Positions 25,184-32,389 of a stretch of 36,872 bases of DNA are shown here, in pieces. The notes under the pieces were generated by a model that did not search any database, had not been told where the DNA came from, and worked only from the letters and a program-made list of their open reading frames with translations. How positions within the stretch are numbered: the first letter of the stretch is position 1; each line of letters starts with the position of its first letter. The translations under genes and the position numbers were made by a program. Origin of the DNA: Sulfolobales archaeon. Lineage in GTDB: Archaea; Thermoproteota; Thermoprotei_A; Sulfolobales; NBVN01. The DNA lies in contig JAOAKA010000009.1 of NCBI GenBank assembly GCA_026413885.1, positions 1 to 36,872 of the forward strand, written 5' to 3'.

Positions 25184-25516
25184 GTGGCTATAGCGGAAGC
25201 TGCGGCTTTTGTATCTAAATATCTAAGAGACGCAGGCTTTAAGACAGCTAGCAGAGATTTCGAAAGATGCTACGTAATTTCTGCTCAAAGAAGCGGCAAT
25301 GTCTACGTAGTTAGTATTAGTAGGGGCTCTATGGTTGATGTCTACGTAGCTAAAGTAGTAGCTCCAGAGCTTCTCGCAAGCACTGAGTGGGACTGTGAGA
25401 CACTTGAGTACAGCCCCTACGGCTTCTACGTGCTTGAGAGAGAGTTAGAAAAGCTAGCTCTAGGTGTACTAAGAAAGATCGAGAATCTCGATAGAGTCTA
25501 CCGAAGCTCTAGCTAG
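25184..25516 (+). CDS. conserved-looking hypothetical protein (110 aa)
   Basis: A soluble alpha/beta protein with an N-terminal helix (AEAAAFVSKYLRDAGF), strands around RCYVISAQRS and VYVVSISRGSMVDVYV, and a C-terminal helix (LERELEKLALGVLRKIENLD). No catalytic motif or family recognised. GTG start. Its stop is 4 bp from the stop of the convergent ATPase gene. Codon use matches the neighbours, which supports it as real. Confidence 0.55.
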   Translation: MAIAEAAAFVSKYLRDAGFKTASRDFERCYVISAQRSGNVYVVSISRGSMVDVYVAKVVAPELLASTEWDCETLEYSPYGFYVLERELEKLALGVLRKIENLDRVYRSSS

Positions 25517-25520
25517 AGAG

Positions 25521-26270
25521 CTAGATACGTAGAAGCCGCACTATGTGGCTTACTAGCTGCCTATCTACTTCAAGTGCCGCCCTAGTAGTCAGTAGCCTCC
25601 TCGGACTTCCGAGAGCACTCTCTATCTCGCTATCGTATGGCACTGTATAGACTGGAACTCTGAGAGTGGAGTTCAGCAGTATCTCTACTTCTGAAGAACC
25701 TTCAGTCACCATGTTTAAGACAGCTGCTTCTAGTTTGTTACCCAGTACTTCAGCCAGCTTTACTGAAGACTTAACAGCCATCTGAGATGGTGTAGTAACT
25801 AGCATAGCTCTAAACTTCTTAATGTACGTTAAGAGCTCCAATATCTCGTCACTTATTCCCGGCGGCATATCGACTACTAAAATATCTACTCCAACCCATC
25901 TAGTGATAGATAGTAGTTCTCTAATTGCGGAAGATACGTACTCTCCTCTTAGAGGAGCCGGTTTATCGAAAGTGAAGAATATTGGAGACATAAATACTAC
26001 CCCACTAACTTCTGGAGGTACTACACCCTTCTCTTCAGCAGGTCTTACAGACTTTGTGTCCACCCCTAGAGGTAGGTGTGCTGTAGGGTTTGTAATATCC
26101 ATATCGAAGAATCCCACTTTAAACCCCCTCCTACTGAGTGAAAGTGATGTAAGTACTGAAATCAGTGTCTTTCCGACACCTCCCTTACTGCCAGCGAATA
26201 CAACTATCTCCTTAACGTCTCTAAGTCTTACTTGGATAGCACTCACTCTAGGGTCTTCAATAGAGCTCAA
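25521..26270 (-). CDS. MinD/Mrp-type P-loop ATPase, candidate archaeal HypB
   Basis: 249 aa SIMIBI-class ATPase. The deviant Walker A is AGSKGGVGKT near residue 26-35, the switch region is FFDMDITNPTAHLPLG, and Walker B is ILVVDMPPGISD. Its start overlaps the hypA stop by 4 bp. In Thermococcus a Mrp/MinD-family ATPase replaces the usual HypB as the HypA partner in [NiFe]-hydrogenase maturation, and this gene fits that role by context. A general Fe-S carrier role (Mrp/NBP35) is the alternative; the C-terminal CxxC of Mrp carriers is not visible, which favours the HypB-like reading. Confidence 0.82.
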   Translation of the reverse strand: MSSIEDPRVSAIQVRLRDVKEIVVFAGSKGGVGKTLISVLTSLSLSRRGFKVGFFDMDITNPTAHLPLGVDTKSVRPAEEKGVVPPEVSGVVFMSPIFFTFDKPAPLRGEYVSSAIRELLSITRWVGVDILVVDMPPGISDEILELLTYIKKFRAMLVTTPSQMAVKSSVKLAEVLGNKLEAAVLNMVTEGSSEVEILLNSTLRVPVYTVPYDSEIESALGSPRRLLTTRAALEVDRQLVSHIVRLLRI

Positions 26271-26662
26271 TACTCAACACCTAGAATACTCAGACCTCTA
26301 CCTTTAGTTATGTAGTAGTCGAGAGAGCCGCATTTAGGACACTTAACATACGCATAAACTGCTTCTGGAAGAAAGTGTATTGCTTCCCGATCTTCGTCGG
26401 AGAGCTCTAAGTCTCTGAGCCTCCAGCTGAAGCCGCACGATCTACACTTAAATTCTGCTTCCTCACTCTGCAGTACGTACTCCAACACCTCCAGTCTGTA
26501 GAGCTTGAATATCTCACTGAGAGCAAACTCGAAAATCTCTCTATCGATAGCCTGCAGCTCCCCCAGCCCTATGATTAAGCGCTTAACAGATCTAGAACCA
26601 CGAGACTCAGAGTACTTGGAGACAGCTTCAGCTATAGCTTCAGCTATAGCCCACTCATGCAT
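26267..26662 (-). CDS. hypA: hydrogenase nickel-incorporation protein HypA
   Basis: A 131-aa nickel metallochaperone. The start is set by the Met-His-Glu N-terminus (MHEWAIA) at ATG 26662, because His2 is a nickel ligand; a longer frame exists upstream but lacks support. The zinc domain has two CxxC pairs, CRSCG and CPKCG, separated by a longer-than-usual insert. A TATA box (reverse complement of GATATAAAATA, 26693-26703) lies about 36 bp before the ATG. Overlaps the MinD-type ATPase gene by 4 bp. No hydrogenase subunit is encoded in this window. Confidence 0.9.
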   Translation of the reverse strand: MHEWAIAEAIAEAVSKYSESRGSRSVKRLIIGLGELQAIDREIFEFALSEIFKLYRLEVLEYVLQSEEAEFKCRSCGFSWRLRDLELSDEDREAIHFLPEAVYAYVKCPKCGSLDYYITKGRGLSILGVEY

Positions 26663-26703
26663 AGTGTTCACACATTGCCTATGGATCGCATAGATATAAA
26701 ATA

Positions 26704-26714
26704 GATATAAATAT
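26704..26714 (+). promoter_or_regulatory. TATA box for the helicase/sRNA transcript, next to the hypA TATA
   Basis: GATATAAATAT on the plus strand predicts transcription from about 26735, just before a GTGATGA box at 26740. It abuts the minus-strand hypA TATA box, making a compact divergent promoter. Confidence 0.45.
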
Positions 26715-26734
26715 GTATAGATAGAACTACATAG

Positions 26735-26801
26735 AATTGGTGATGAGTGTCTTAGTAGCAACTAATCAGTGCTGAAGCGGTGGCTGTCTGATGCGTATTC
26801 T
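26735..26801 (+). ncRNA. candidate C/D box sRNA overlapping the helicase start
   Basis: Box C GTGATGA (26740-26746), 15-nt guide, degenerate box D' CTAA, 3-nt spacer, box C' GTGCTGA (26765-26771), 12-nt guide, box D CTGA (26788-26791). Flanking AGAAT (26733-26737) and ATTCT (26797-26801) can pair as a terminal stem. A TATA box is correctly placed. Against it: D' is imperfect and box D touches the ATG of the helicase gene, so the match may be fortuitous. Confidence 0.33.
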
Positions 26802-28584
26802 ATATCAATCTTTTAGAAAGGGGCAGCGAGAGGCTATCGAGTTCTTAAAGTCGGGTCTCGGAAACTATGTAGCTTTAAGAGCTCCTCCAGGATACGGTAA
26901 GACTCTAGTAGCTCTAGCTGGACATCTAGGTAGCGGTAGAGTTATCTACGTAGTGAGAACGAGAAACGAAATAGCTCCAGTAGTTAGAGAAATGAGAAAG
27001 CTGGGAGGGCTTTTTACAGTAGTTTTCAGTGGGAGGAGGATGTGCCCTCTAGTGAGAGGTGTCGATATACCTTCAGAAGACTTCTGGCTTAACTGTAGAA
27101 TACTTAGACTTAGGAATATGTGCCCCTACTTTCTAAATCTCAAGAAGGTTTCTCAAAGTGAGGTTATTGATTTACTGACTCAGCTGGAGGAGGTAGATCC
27201 CCATAGAATTGCTGCCTCTGTAGTGCGAAAGTTTTCTGTTTGTTCCTTCTTCACTCTCAGCGGCTTAGCTAGTAAAGTAGATGTAGCTATAGCCACCTAC
27301 CCACACCTCTTTAACGAAAACATCTACTCACTAGCATTTCCGGAAATCGGTCTCGACGAGTTCTACGTAGTAGTTGATGAAGCACACACTTTGATCTTCC
27401 CGCAGTCCGTACTCTCCGACTTTATCGATGTATCTACATTAGTAAGCAGTAGTAGTGAGCTAGATAGAAGCAGTCATAGTGAGTTAGCACGTAGAGTTAG
27501 GCAAATAGAGGAAGTACTACGTAGAGTAGATACTGATAAGTTGGCTAGAGTTTCAAAGCAGAGTATAGGTGTAGATCAAGACTTTTTAAGTGAGTTAAAG
27601 ATAGCTCTTCAAGATATTAGACTAACAGCTCTATCATCTCTCGAATTAATTGGAGTTGAGAACTTCGTGAAGACTACTTCATCAATAAGTAGAGTTCTCA
27701 GATTTCTATCACTAGCAGTTAGAGACTACTTCTCTCTATATGCACAGAGAACCTCAGGCGGTCAGAGACTCTATGCTCTCCCACTGGGCTACGAACCTAT
27801 ACGAGAGAGACTTAGACCTGCGCGAGGAGTTTTACTGATGTCTGGGACCCTCCCACCTAAGAACGTACTAGATAGTGTTGTCGGTAGGGAGACTAAGTAT
27901 CTAGATGTCGAGGCTTCCTACGGTCAGATATTCCCTAGAGAGAACATCTTCTACGCAGTCTACACAGCTGTAACTACTAGCTATCCACAGAGATCCACGA
28001 AAATGTTTATGGAGTACGCGAAACTCGTGCGCTCTATCTACGATAGCGTTGAGAGAGCTATTCTAGCAGTCTACCCGAGCTACGAGGTGATGGAGGAAGT
28101 CGTCAGATATGTCGAATTACCGAATTCTCAGTACGTAGAGAGTGAGAAGACATCTGTAGGAGATGTTGTGAAGACTGTTTTAAGTAATCCCCACACACTG
28201 ATCAACGCTGTTGCTAGCGGTAAGATCGTTGAAGGTATTGAGTTTAGAGATAGCTCTGGTTCTTCTCTAGTTGATTCTGTAGTTGTCTGCGGTATTCCGT
28301 ACCCGTATCCAGACGACTACATAGAAGACTTCAGAGCTACCTTGAGAAGAGATTTAGGGGGTTTCGCAGATACTCTAGCTATGGATGTTCAAGCTTCAAT
28401 GAGAGTGCTTCAAGCTTGTGGTAGAGCTATTAGATCTGAGAGTGACAGAGCTTTCGTAGTTCTAGCCGATAGAAGGTACCTCAAGAGTGGATTTAGAGAG
28501 CTACTGGGTATTCAATACGACGCTGTTTTCTCAGATGCCCCCAGTCTCCTGAGTAAATTGAGGGGATTCTTCGCTTTGAAGTAA
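26791..28584 (+). CDS. xpd: XPD/Rad3-related DNA helicase with Fe-S cluster
   Basis: A superfamily 2 5'-3' DNA helicase of 597 aa. It has Walker A RAPPGYGKTL (about 30-39), DEAH box VVVDEAHTL, motif III/IV-like LLMSGTLPP, motif V KIVEGIEF and motif VI QACGRAIRS. The four Fe-S cysteines are Cys84 (RRMCPL), Cys102 (LNCRIL), Cys111 (NMCPYF) and Cys151 (SVCSFF). In archaea XPD is a likely repair helicase. ATG 26791 start, directly after a possible C/D sRNA. The last 54 bp overlap the convergent membrane-protein gene. Confidence 0.93.
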   Translation: MRILYQSFRKGQREAIEFLKSGLGNYVALRAPPGYGKTLVALAGHLGSGRVIYVVRTRNEIAPVVREMRKLGGLFTVVFSGRRMCPLVRGVDIPSEDFWLNCRILRLRNMCPYFLNLKKVSQSEVIDLLTQLEEVDPHRIAASVVRKFSVCSFFTLSGLASKVDVAIATYPHLFNENIYSLAFPEIGLDEFYVVVDEAHTLIFPQSVLSDFIDVSTLVSSSSELDRSSHSELARRVRQIEEVLRRVDTDKLARVSKQSIGVDQDFLSELKIALQDIRLTALSSLELIGVENFVKTTSSISRVLRFLSLAVRDYFSLYAQRTSGGQRLYALPLGYEPIRERLRPARGVLLMSGTLPPKNVLDSVVGRETKYLDVEASYGQIFPRENIFYAVYTAVTTSYPQRSTKMFMEYAKLVRSIYDSVERAILAVYPSYEVMEEVVRYVELPNSQYVESEKTSVGDVVKTVLSNPHTLINAVASGKIVEGIEFRDSSGSSLVDSVVVCGIPYPYPDDYIEDFRATLRRDLGGFADTLAMDVQASMRVLQACGRAIRSESDRAFVVLADRRYLKSGFRELLGIQYDAVFSDAPSLLSKLRGFFALK

Positions 28585-29010
28585 GTGGAGTGTATCATAG
28601 ATTAAGTAGACAAGAGCGAATAAAATTATAGATGAGTAAGGCAGTGAAGCTCCAACATATAGAAGACCGCTGTATGCTGCTATTTCTACAATACCGTAGT
28701 GGTTTTCGACTACGTAACTTAACGCAGGTAAAGACACCACAAAAGTGTAGAGTAGTGTTCCTACTGTAATTATTAGTACTACTGTTCCTCTACATCCGAT
28801 CCTAGTTTTTAGCAGTAGGACCTTATTCTCGACATAGGCAACTAGGAGTGCTGAAACAGAGAAAGCTACACCAAGAGCTAGAGAGCCAGGGTTTCTTAGA
28901 ACTAGAGCTTCACCAAGAAAATAAAGACTAGCCGCACTAGCTACAGTTTGAGCTATCGGGAGTAAGGTGTAGAGTCTCAGTTTCTCAGTTAGTAGTGCGA
29001 GTGTGAGCAC
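28531..29010 (-). CDS. membrane protein of unknown function, start uncertain
   Basis: 159 aa from GTG 29010, with about five hydrophobic helices and a Gln/Glu-rich tail (LLQSEESPQFTQETGGI). The frame is open upstream to 29124 and encodes a further hydrophobic helix (GVLSKASFFAAPAASFLLLI), preceded by an N-terminus-like KLAAVALG at about 29100, where the only candidate codon is ATT. No ATG/GTG/TTG exists in that extension. From there the gene would overlap the flavin reductase stop, like a coupled operon. No family recognised. The 3' end overlaps the helicase gene by 54 bp on the opposite strand. Confidence 0.65.
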   Translation of the reverse strand: MLTLALLTEKLRLYTLLPIAQTVASAASLYFLGEALVLRNPGSLALGVAFSVSALLVAYVENKVLLLKTRIGCRGTVVLIITVGTLLYTFVVSLPALSYVVENHYGIVEIAAYSGLLYVGASLPYSSIILFALVYLIYDTLHLLQSEESPQFTQETGGI

Positions 29011-29095
29011 ACTATGGATTAGCAGCAGGAAGGAGGCTGCTGGAGCTGCAAAGAAGCTAGCTTTAGATAGAACACCTAGAGCTACTGCTGCTAAT

Positions 29096-29647
29096 TTAAT
29101 TGGTGATTCTGCCTTTATCGAAACTCACCACACTGTCAGTACTTGAAGTATAATCACTTCCCCCTATGTGGAGAATGCACTTGTAGTCTCTAACTCTAGG
29201 TCTAGGTGTAAACACCTCATTGAATTCGACTTTAACGACATCGAAGAAGACTGCGTCGTGGTCTCCCATACTTACTTGTGTTCTTAGATCGCAGTAGAGA
29301 ACTGCTTGAGCTCCCTCAATCTTCGGATAGCCGTCTACCGTCACTATCTTGATTTCTGGAGTAGCCATCTTGCTGGGATTCTTAGAGAGACTGACTGTTC
29401 CTAAGTAGTGGAGTATTTTCAACATATCCCACCCTAGTATGTTTACAGAAGCTTTTCTAGACGACTTTATAAGTGTGTACGTAGCTCTCCTAGGTGATAG
29501 AGCTACCATTAGAATCGGCGGCTGCCTAGATACTGGAGTCACCCAGGAAGCCGCCAAACAGTCACACACTCCATTAGCTAGAGAACACACAGCGAAAGCA
29601 GGTCTCGGGTGGAGTAGGTATACCCAGTTAGATGGAACGGTGCTCAT
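29096..29647 (-). CDS. flavin reductase-like FMN-binding protein
   Basis: 183 aa, split-barrel flavin-binding fold. Landmarks are LHPRPAFAVCSLANG, AASWVTPVSRQPPILMVALSP with RRATYTLIKSS (the classic FMN-binding region of flavin reductase-like proteins), SVNIL, and GDHDAVFFDVVKV in the C-terminal half. It is likely an NAD(P)H:flavin oxidoreductase or a flavoprotein of unknown partner. ATG 29647. Divergent from the XRE regulator; the 221-bp gap contains nested inverted repeats. Confidence 0.85.
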   Translation of the reverse strand: MSTVPSNWVYLLHPRPAFAVCSLANGVCDCLAASWVTPVSRQPPILMVALSPRRATYTLIKSSRKASVNILGWDMLKILHYLGTVSLSKNPSKMATPEIKIVTVDGYPKIEGAQAVLYCDLRTQVSMGDHDAVFFDVVKVEFNEVFTPRPRVRDYKCILHIGGSDYTSSTDSVVSFDKGRITN

Positions 29648-29688
29648 AGCCCACTTTAAATAATTGCTAGGGCAATATTATGTTGTTT

Positions 29689-29726
29689 CACAGCCGCAGC
29701 ACTCGAAACTCAGTTTCGTAGCTGTG
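29689..29726. repeat. nested inverted repeats in the divergent flavin reductase/XRE promoter
   Basis: Inner repeat CGAAACT-C-AGTTTCG (29704-29718) lies inside an outer pair CACAGC (29689-29694) and GCTGTG (29721-29726). A further pair ATTGC/GCAAT is at 29663-29676. Such symmetry between a regulator and a divergent gene suggests operator sites. Confidence 0.45.
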
Positions 29727-29761
29727 GAGAACTACTTATTAGTAAAACAGGCATAGCTGTG

Positions 29762-29874
29762 GTGATGCTTAAGTTGGCTAAGCAAAGCTCTGCGAGCTAC
29801 TGGGTTTCACTCGGCACTCTATTTAGTTTACTTACTAGAGTTACTCTACTAACTGATCTCTCGGTGAGATGGTG
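29762..29874 (+). CDS. possible small upstream ORF (36 aa) coupled to the XRE gene
   Basis: Starts GTG 29762 or ATG 29765 and ends in TGA overlapping the XRE start (ATGGTGA, a 6-bp overlap). It encodes a mixed hydrophobic peptide ending TLLTDLSVRW. A TATA-like CTTATTAGTAAA at about 29735-29746 would start the transcript at this ORF, so the XRE gene would have it as a leader. No homology recognised. Confidence 0.33.
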
Positions 29875-30591
29875 ATTCCTAGATACGTAGTAGATGAAGT
29901 TAGGAAGAGAATTGCTGGAGATATAGTATTCAGTGATAACCCGGGTCAGACAGTCAGGAAGTGGCGGATTAAGTTTGGATTGAGTCAAGTAGAGTTATCG
30001 AAGTATTTGAAGATGGCTTCTAGCGTAATTAGTGACTACGAGAAGAATAGAAGAAAACCCGGCATGAAATTCGTTAGGTCCTTCATAGAGGCTCTGCTAA
30101 AACACGACGAGTTATCTGGGTATTCAACAACTAAGAGTCTAGCTCAGAGTATGGGTATACTGATAGCTGGTGTAATAGATATCAGAGAGTTCAGTCGACC
30201 GATAAAACTCGATGAATTAGTTACAGCTGTTGAAGGATATATAGTTAATTCTAGATTCATATCTCTACCTATCTACGGCTATACAGTGATAAATAGCTAT
30301 GAAGCAATTGAGGGACTTAGAGGAAACGAGTTCTGGAGTATAATGGGGCTCTCCAGTGTGAGAGCACTAATATTTACTGCAGTCACCACCGGGAGGTCTC
30401 CGATGGTAGCTGTTAGAGTAGCACCAACGAAGCCTGCTGCGGTAGTTATACACACACCTAGAACTGTAGATATTCTCGCGATAAGGCTAGCCGATAGGGA
30501 GATGATACCACTCATAGTGTCAACACATTCAACAGTAAATAGCTTAATTGAAGCACTTAGATTGAAGCTACCCTTCAGGCAGAGCGTCTGA
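29869..30591 (+). CDS. XRE-family helix-turn-helix transcriptional regulator
   Basis: 240 aa. The HTH is near residues 25-80 (VRKWRIKFGLSQVELSKYLKM with SSVISDYEKNRRKPG), followed by a ~150-residue C-terminal domain (IAGVIDIREF…, VRVAPTKPAAVVIHTP) that looks like a ligand or partner domain found in archaeal regulators of this length (COG1709-like). ATG 29869. Probably controls itself and the divergent flavin reductase through the inverted repeats upstream; this is an inference from location. Confidence 0.85.
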   Translation: MVIPRYVVDEVRKRIAGDIVFSDNPGQTVRKWRIKFGLSQVELSKYLKMASSVISDYEKNRRKPGMKFVRSFIEALLKHDELSGYSTTKSLAQSMGILIAGVIDIREFSRPIKLDELVTAVEGYIVNSRFISLPIYGYTVINSYEAIEGLRGNEFWSIMGLSSVRALIFTAVTTGRSPMVAVRVAPTKPAAVVIHTPRTVDILAIRLADREMIPLIVSTHSTVNSLIEALRLKLPFRQSV

Positions 30592-30701
30592 GTACTGCAG
30601 TGAGAGATAATCTAATGATGTATATAGGTATGCGTCACACGATCTAGACTGTGAGAATGAGGTCTAGAGACTAGATAGAATTCAGCTGTAAGTGTGACTA
30701 A

Positions 30702-31070
30702 TTATTTAGACTGCTTCTTCTCTTGGAGTTTGATTATGGTTTTAGCTATATCGCCCCCTTCCTCTACTAGAGCTTTCAGTACTTCATCTCTACTCGCACC
30801 AGTCTGCTCCACTATGAATTGAATATCTTCTTCAGATACTGCTGGGATTTGCTGTGGTAGCTGCTTCTTCTCTACTTTCTCCACACCTGAGCAGACTATC
30901 TGTATGACTTTCTGCTGCCCCACGTTTAAAATAGCTACTTGCGGGTCTCTCACTAAGATATCGTATGAATCAGCTGATAGAGTGACACTTCTCACATCTG
31001 GGAGTTCCTGTACTTCGATTCCATACTTCTTAAGCATTCTCTTCAGCTCTCTCGGGCTTACAGGAAACAT
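30702..31070 (-). CDS. nac: nascent polypeptide-associated complex protein (archaeal NAC)
   Basis: A ribosome-bound chaperone homologous to eukaryotic alpha-NAC, 122 aa. The NAC domain (SVTLSADSYDILVRDPQVAI, VIQIV) is followed by an acidic/Gln-rich linker and a C-terminal UBA domain (EEDIQFIVEQTGASRDEVLKAL). ATG 31070. Divergent from the aCPSF2 gene with only 53 bp between starts, so both promoters are packed into that gap. Confidence 0.95.
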   Translation of the reverse strand: MFPVSPRELKRMLKKYGIEVQELPDVRSVTLSADSYDILVRDPQVAILNVGQQKVIQIVCSGVEKVEKKQLPQQIPAVSEEDIQFIVEQTGASRDEVLKALVEEGGDIAKTIIKLQEKKQSK

Positions 31071-31123
31071 CTATAGATACCCGAGCTTAATACTTCAATA
31101 GCTAATAAAAACTGGAGTGGATA

Positions 31124-32389
31124 GTGGATAGAGCCACCATCAAGATACTTGGAGGGGGACTTGAGGTAGGAAGAGCAGCTGTATCTATAGCTTACAGAGG
31201 GAAGACAGTCTTGATGGACTACGGCGTTAGTTTTTCTGAAGACGATAAACCCCAGCTGCCGGAGCACATAAGACCTTCAGAAATTCACGTAGTCGCAGTT
31301 ACTCACGCACATTTAGACCACGTAGGTGCAGCTCCATATCTCTACACTACCTCGTCGTACCCGATACTTGTAATGAATAGACTCACGAAAGCTGTTGCGG
31401 AGGTCCTCATAAAAGACTTCATCAAGATATCTGGCTACTATCTGCCTTTCGATGAGAGTGACTGGTTTAGAGCTGTAGAAAGCATCCACTATGTGGAAAC
31501 TGGTGAGGAAGTAGATATCGGTGATATAGTAATTACTAGTATGAACTCCGGTCACATACCCGGAAGTCAGACATATATAGCTGACCTCGGCTCTCTTAAA
31601 GTAGCTTACACTGGAGATGTAAATACTATAGATACGAGATTGGTGAGAGGCTTTAATACATCTAGTGCTACTGCGGACGTACTCGTAATTGAGGGAACAT
31701 ACGCAGACGTAGACCACCCAGAGAGAGATGTTGTCGAGAAAGACTTCATAGACTCAGTAAGAGAAGTGATAAGCAGTGGTGGGAACGTTCTCATTCCCTG
31801 CTTCAGTTTAGGTAGAGCTCAGGAGATTCTATCGCTTCTCTACGAGAAATTCAGTGAGGGGAGAGTATACTACGACGGAATGATCAGAATAATGAACAGC
31901 ATACTGGCTAGCTACCCAGAGTACATCAATAAATATGAAACCCTCCTAAGAGCTACTAAAGAGTTCGAGGAAGTGAAGTCAGCTAGCCAGAGGAGGAAGA
32001 TAGTGAAGAACGGGGGAAACGTTGTAGTTGCTTCTGCTGGAATGCTTAAGGGAGGACCTTCTTTATACTACTTAAAGAAGATGTACGACGACTCTAGAAA
32101 CGCAGTATTTCTAGTGTCCTATCAAGCACCTCAAACTCCCGGCCGCAAGCTCCTCGAAAATGGAGTACTCGATGAGCTGGGTCCTATTAGAGCTAGAGTC
32201 GAGTGGTTTGACTTCTCCAGTCACGCAGGCTTCAGCGGTCTCCTCAAGATCGTTGAATCATTTAAGGGACTGAGAACTGTTGTCATAATTCACACTGGTG
32301 AGCAAGCTGGAACTCTCTCTGAAGCACTAAGAGACCGATACGAAGTATACGTACCGAGAAGTGGTGAATCTATTGAGATATCTACCTAG
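31124..32389 (+). CDS. beta-CASP metallo-beta-lactamase ribonuclease (aCPSF2-like)
   Basis: 421 aa, without the N-terminal KH domains of aCPSF1. The MBL zinc motif is VTHAHLDHVG, with GHIPGS, YTGDVN (metal Asp) and the beta-CASP motifs FSLGRAQEIL, FLVSYQ and the final FSSHAGF plus HTGEQAG. Likely an endo/5'-3' exonuclease in RNA 3'-end formation or decay. The start is GTG 31124. Its stop overlaps the convergent thiI stop by 4 bp. Confidence 0.92.
   Translation: MDRATIKILGGGLEVGRAAVSIAYRGKTVLMDYGVSFSEDDKPQLPEHIRPSEIHVVAVTHAHLDHVGAAPYLYTTSSYPILVMNRLTKAVAEVLIKDFIKISGYYLPFDESDWFRAVESIHYVETGEEVDIGDIVITSMNSGHIPGSQTYIADLGSLKVAYTGDVNTIDTRLVRGFNTSSATADVLVIEGTYADVDHPERDVVEKDFIDSVREVISSGGNVLIPCFSLGRAQEILSLLYEKFSEGRVYYDGMIRIMNSILASYPEYINKYETLLRATKEFEEVKSASQRRKIVKNGGNVVVASAGMLKGGPSLYYLKKMYDDSRNAVFLVSYQAPQTPGRKLLENGVLDELGPIRARVEWFDFSSHAGFSGLLKIVESFKGLRTVVIIHTGEQAGTLSEALRDRYEVYVPRSGESIEIST

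Noticed and set aside
26626-26650. Tandem repeat of TTCAGCTATAGC
   Set aside because: It encodes the Ala-Ile-Ala-Glu repeats of the HypA N-terminal helix; explained by coding.
30600-30701. C/D box sRNA candidate (ATGATGT) between the XRE and NAC genes
   Set aside because: Box C is imperfect and no D box at suitable distance was found.
31313-31717. 134-codon minus-strand frame inside the aCPSF2 gene
   Set aside because: Antisense shadow of a strongly supported gene; Tyr/Ser-rich low-complexity product with no recognisable domain.
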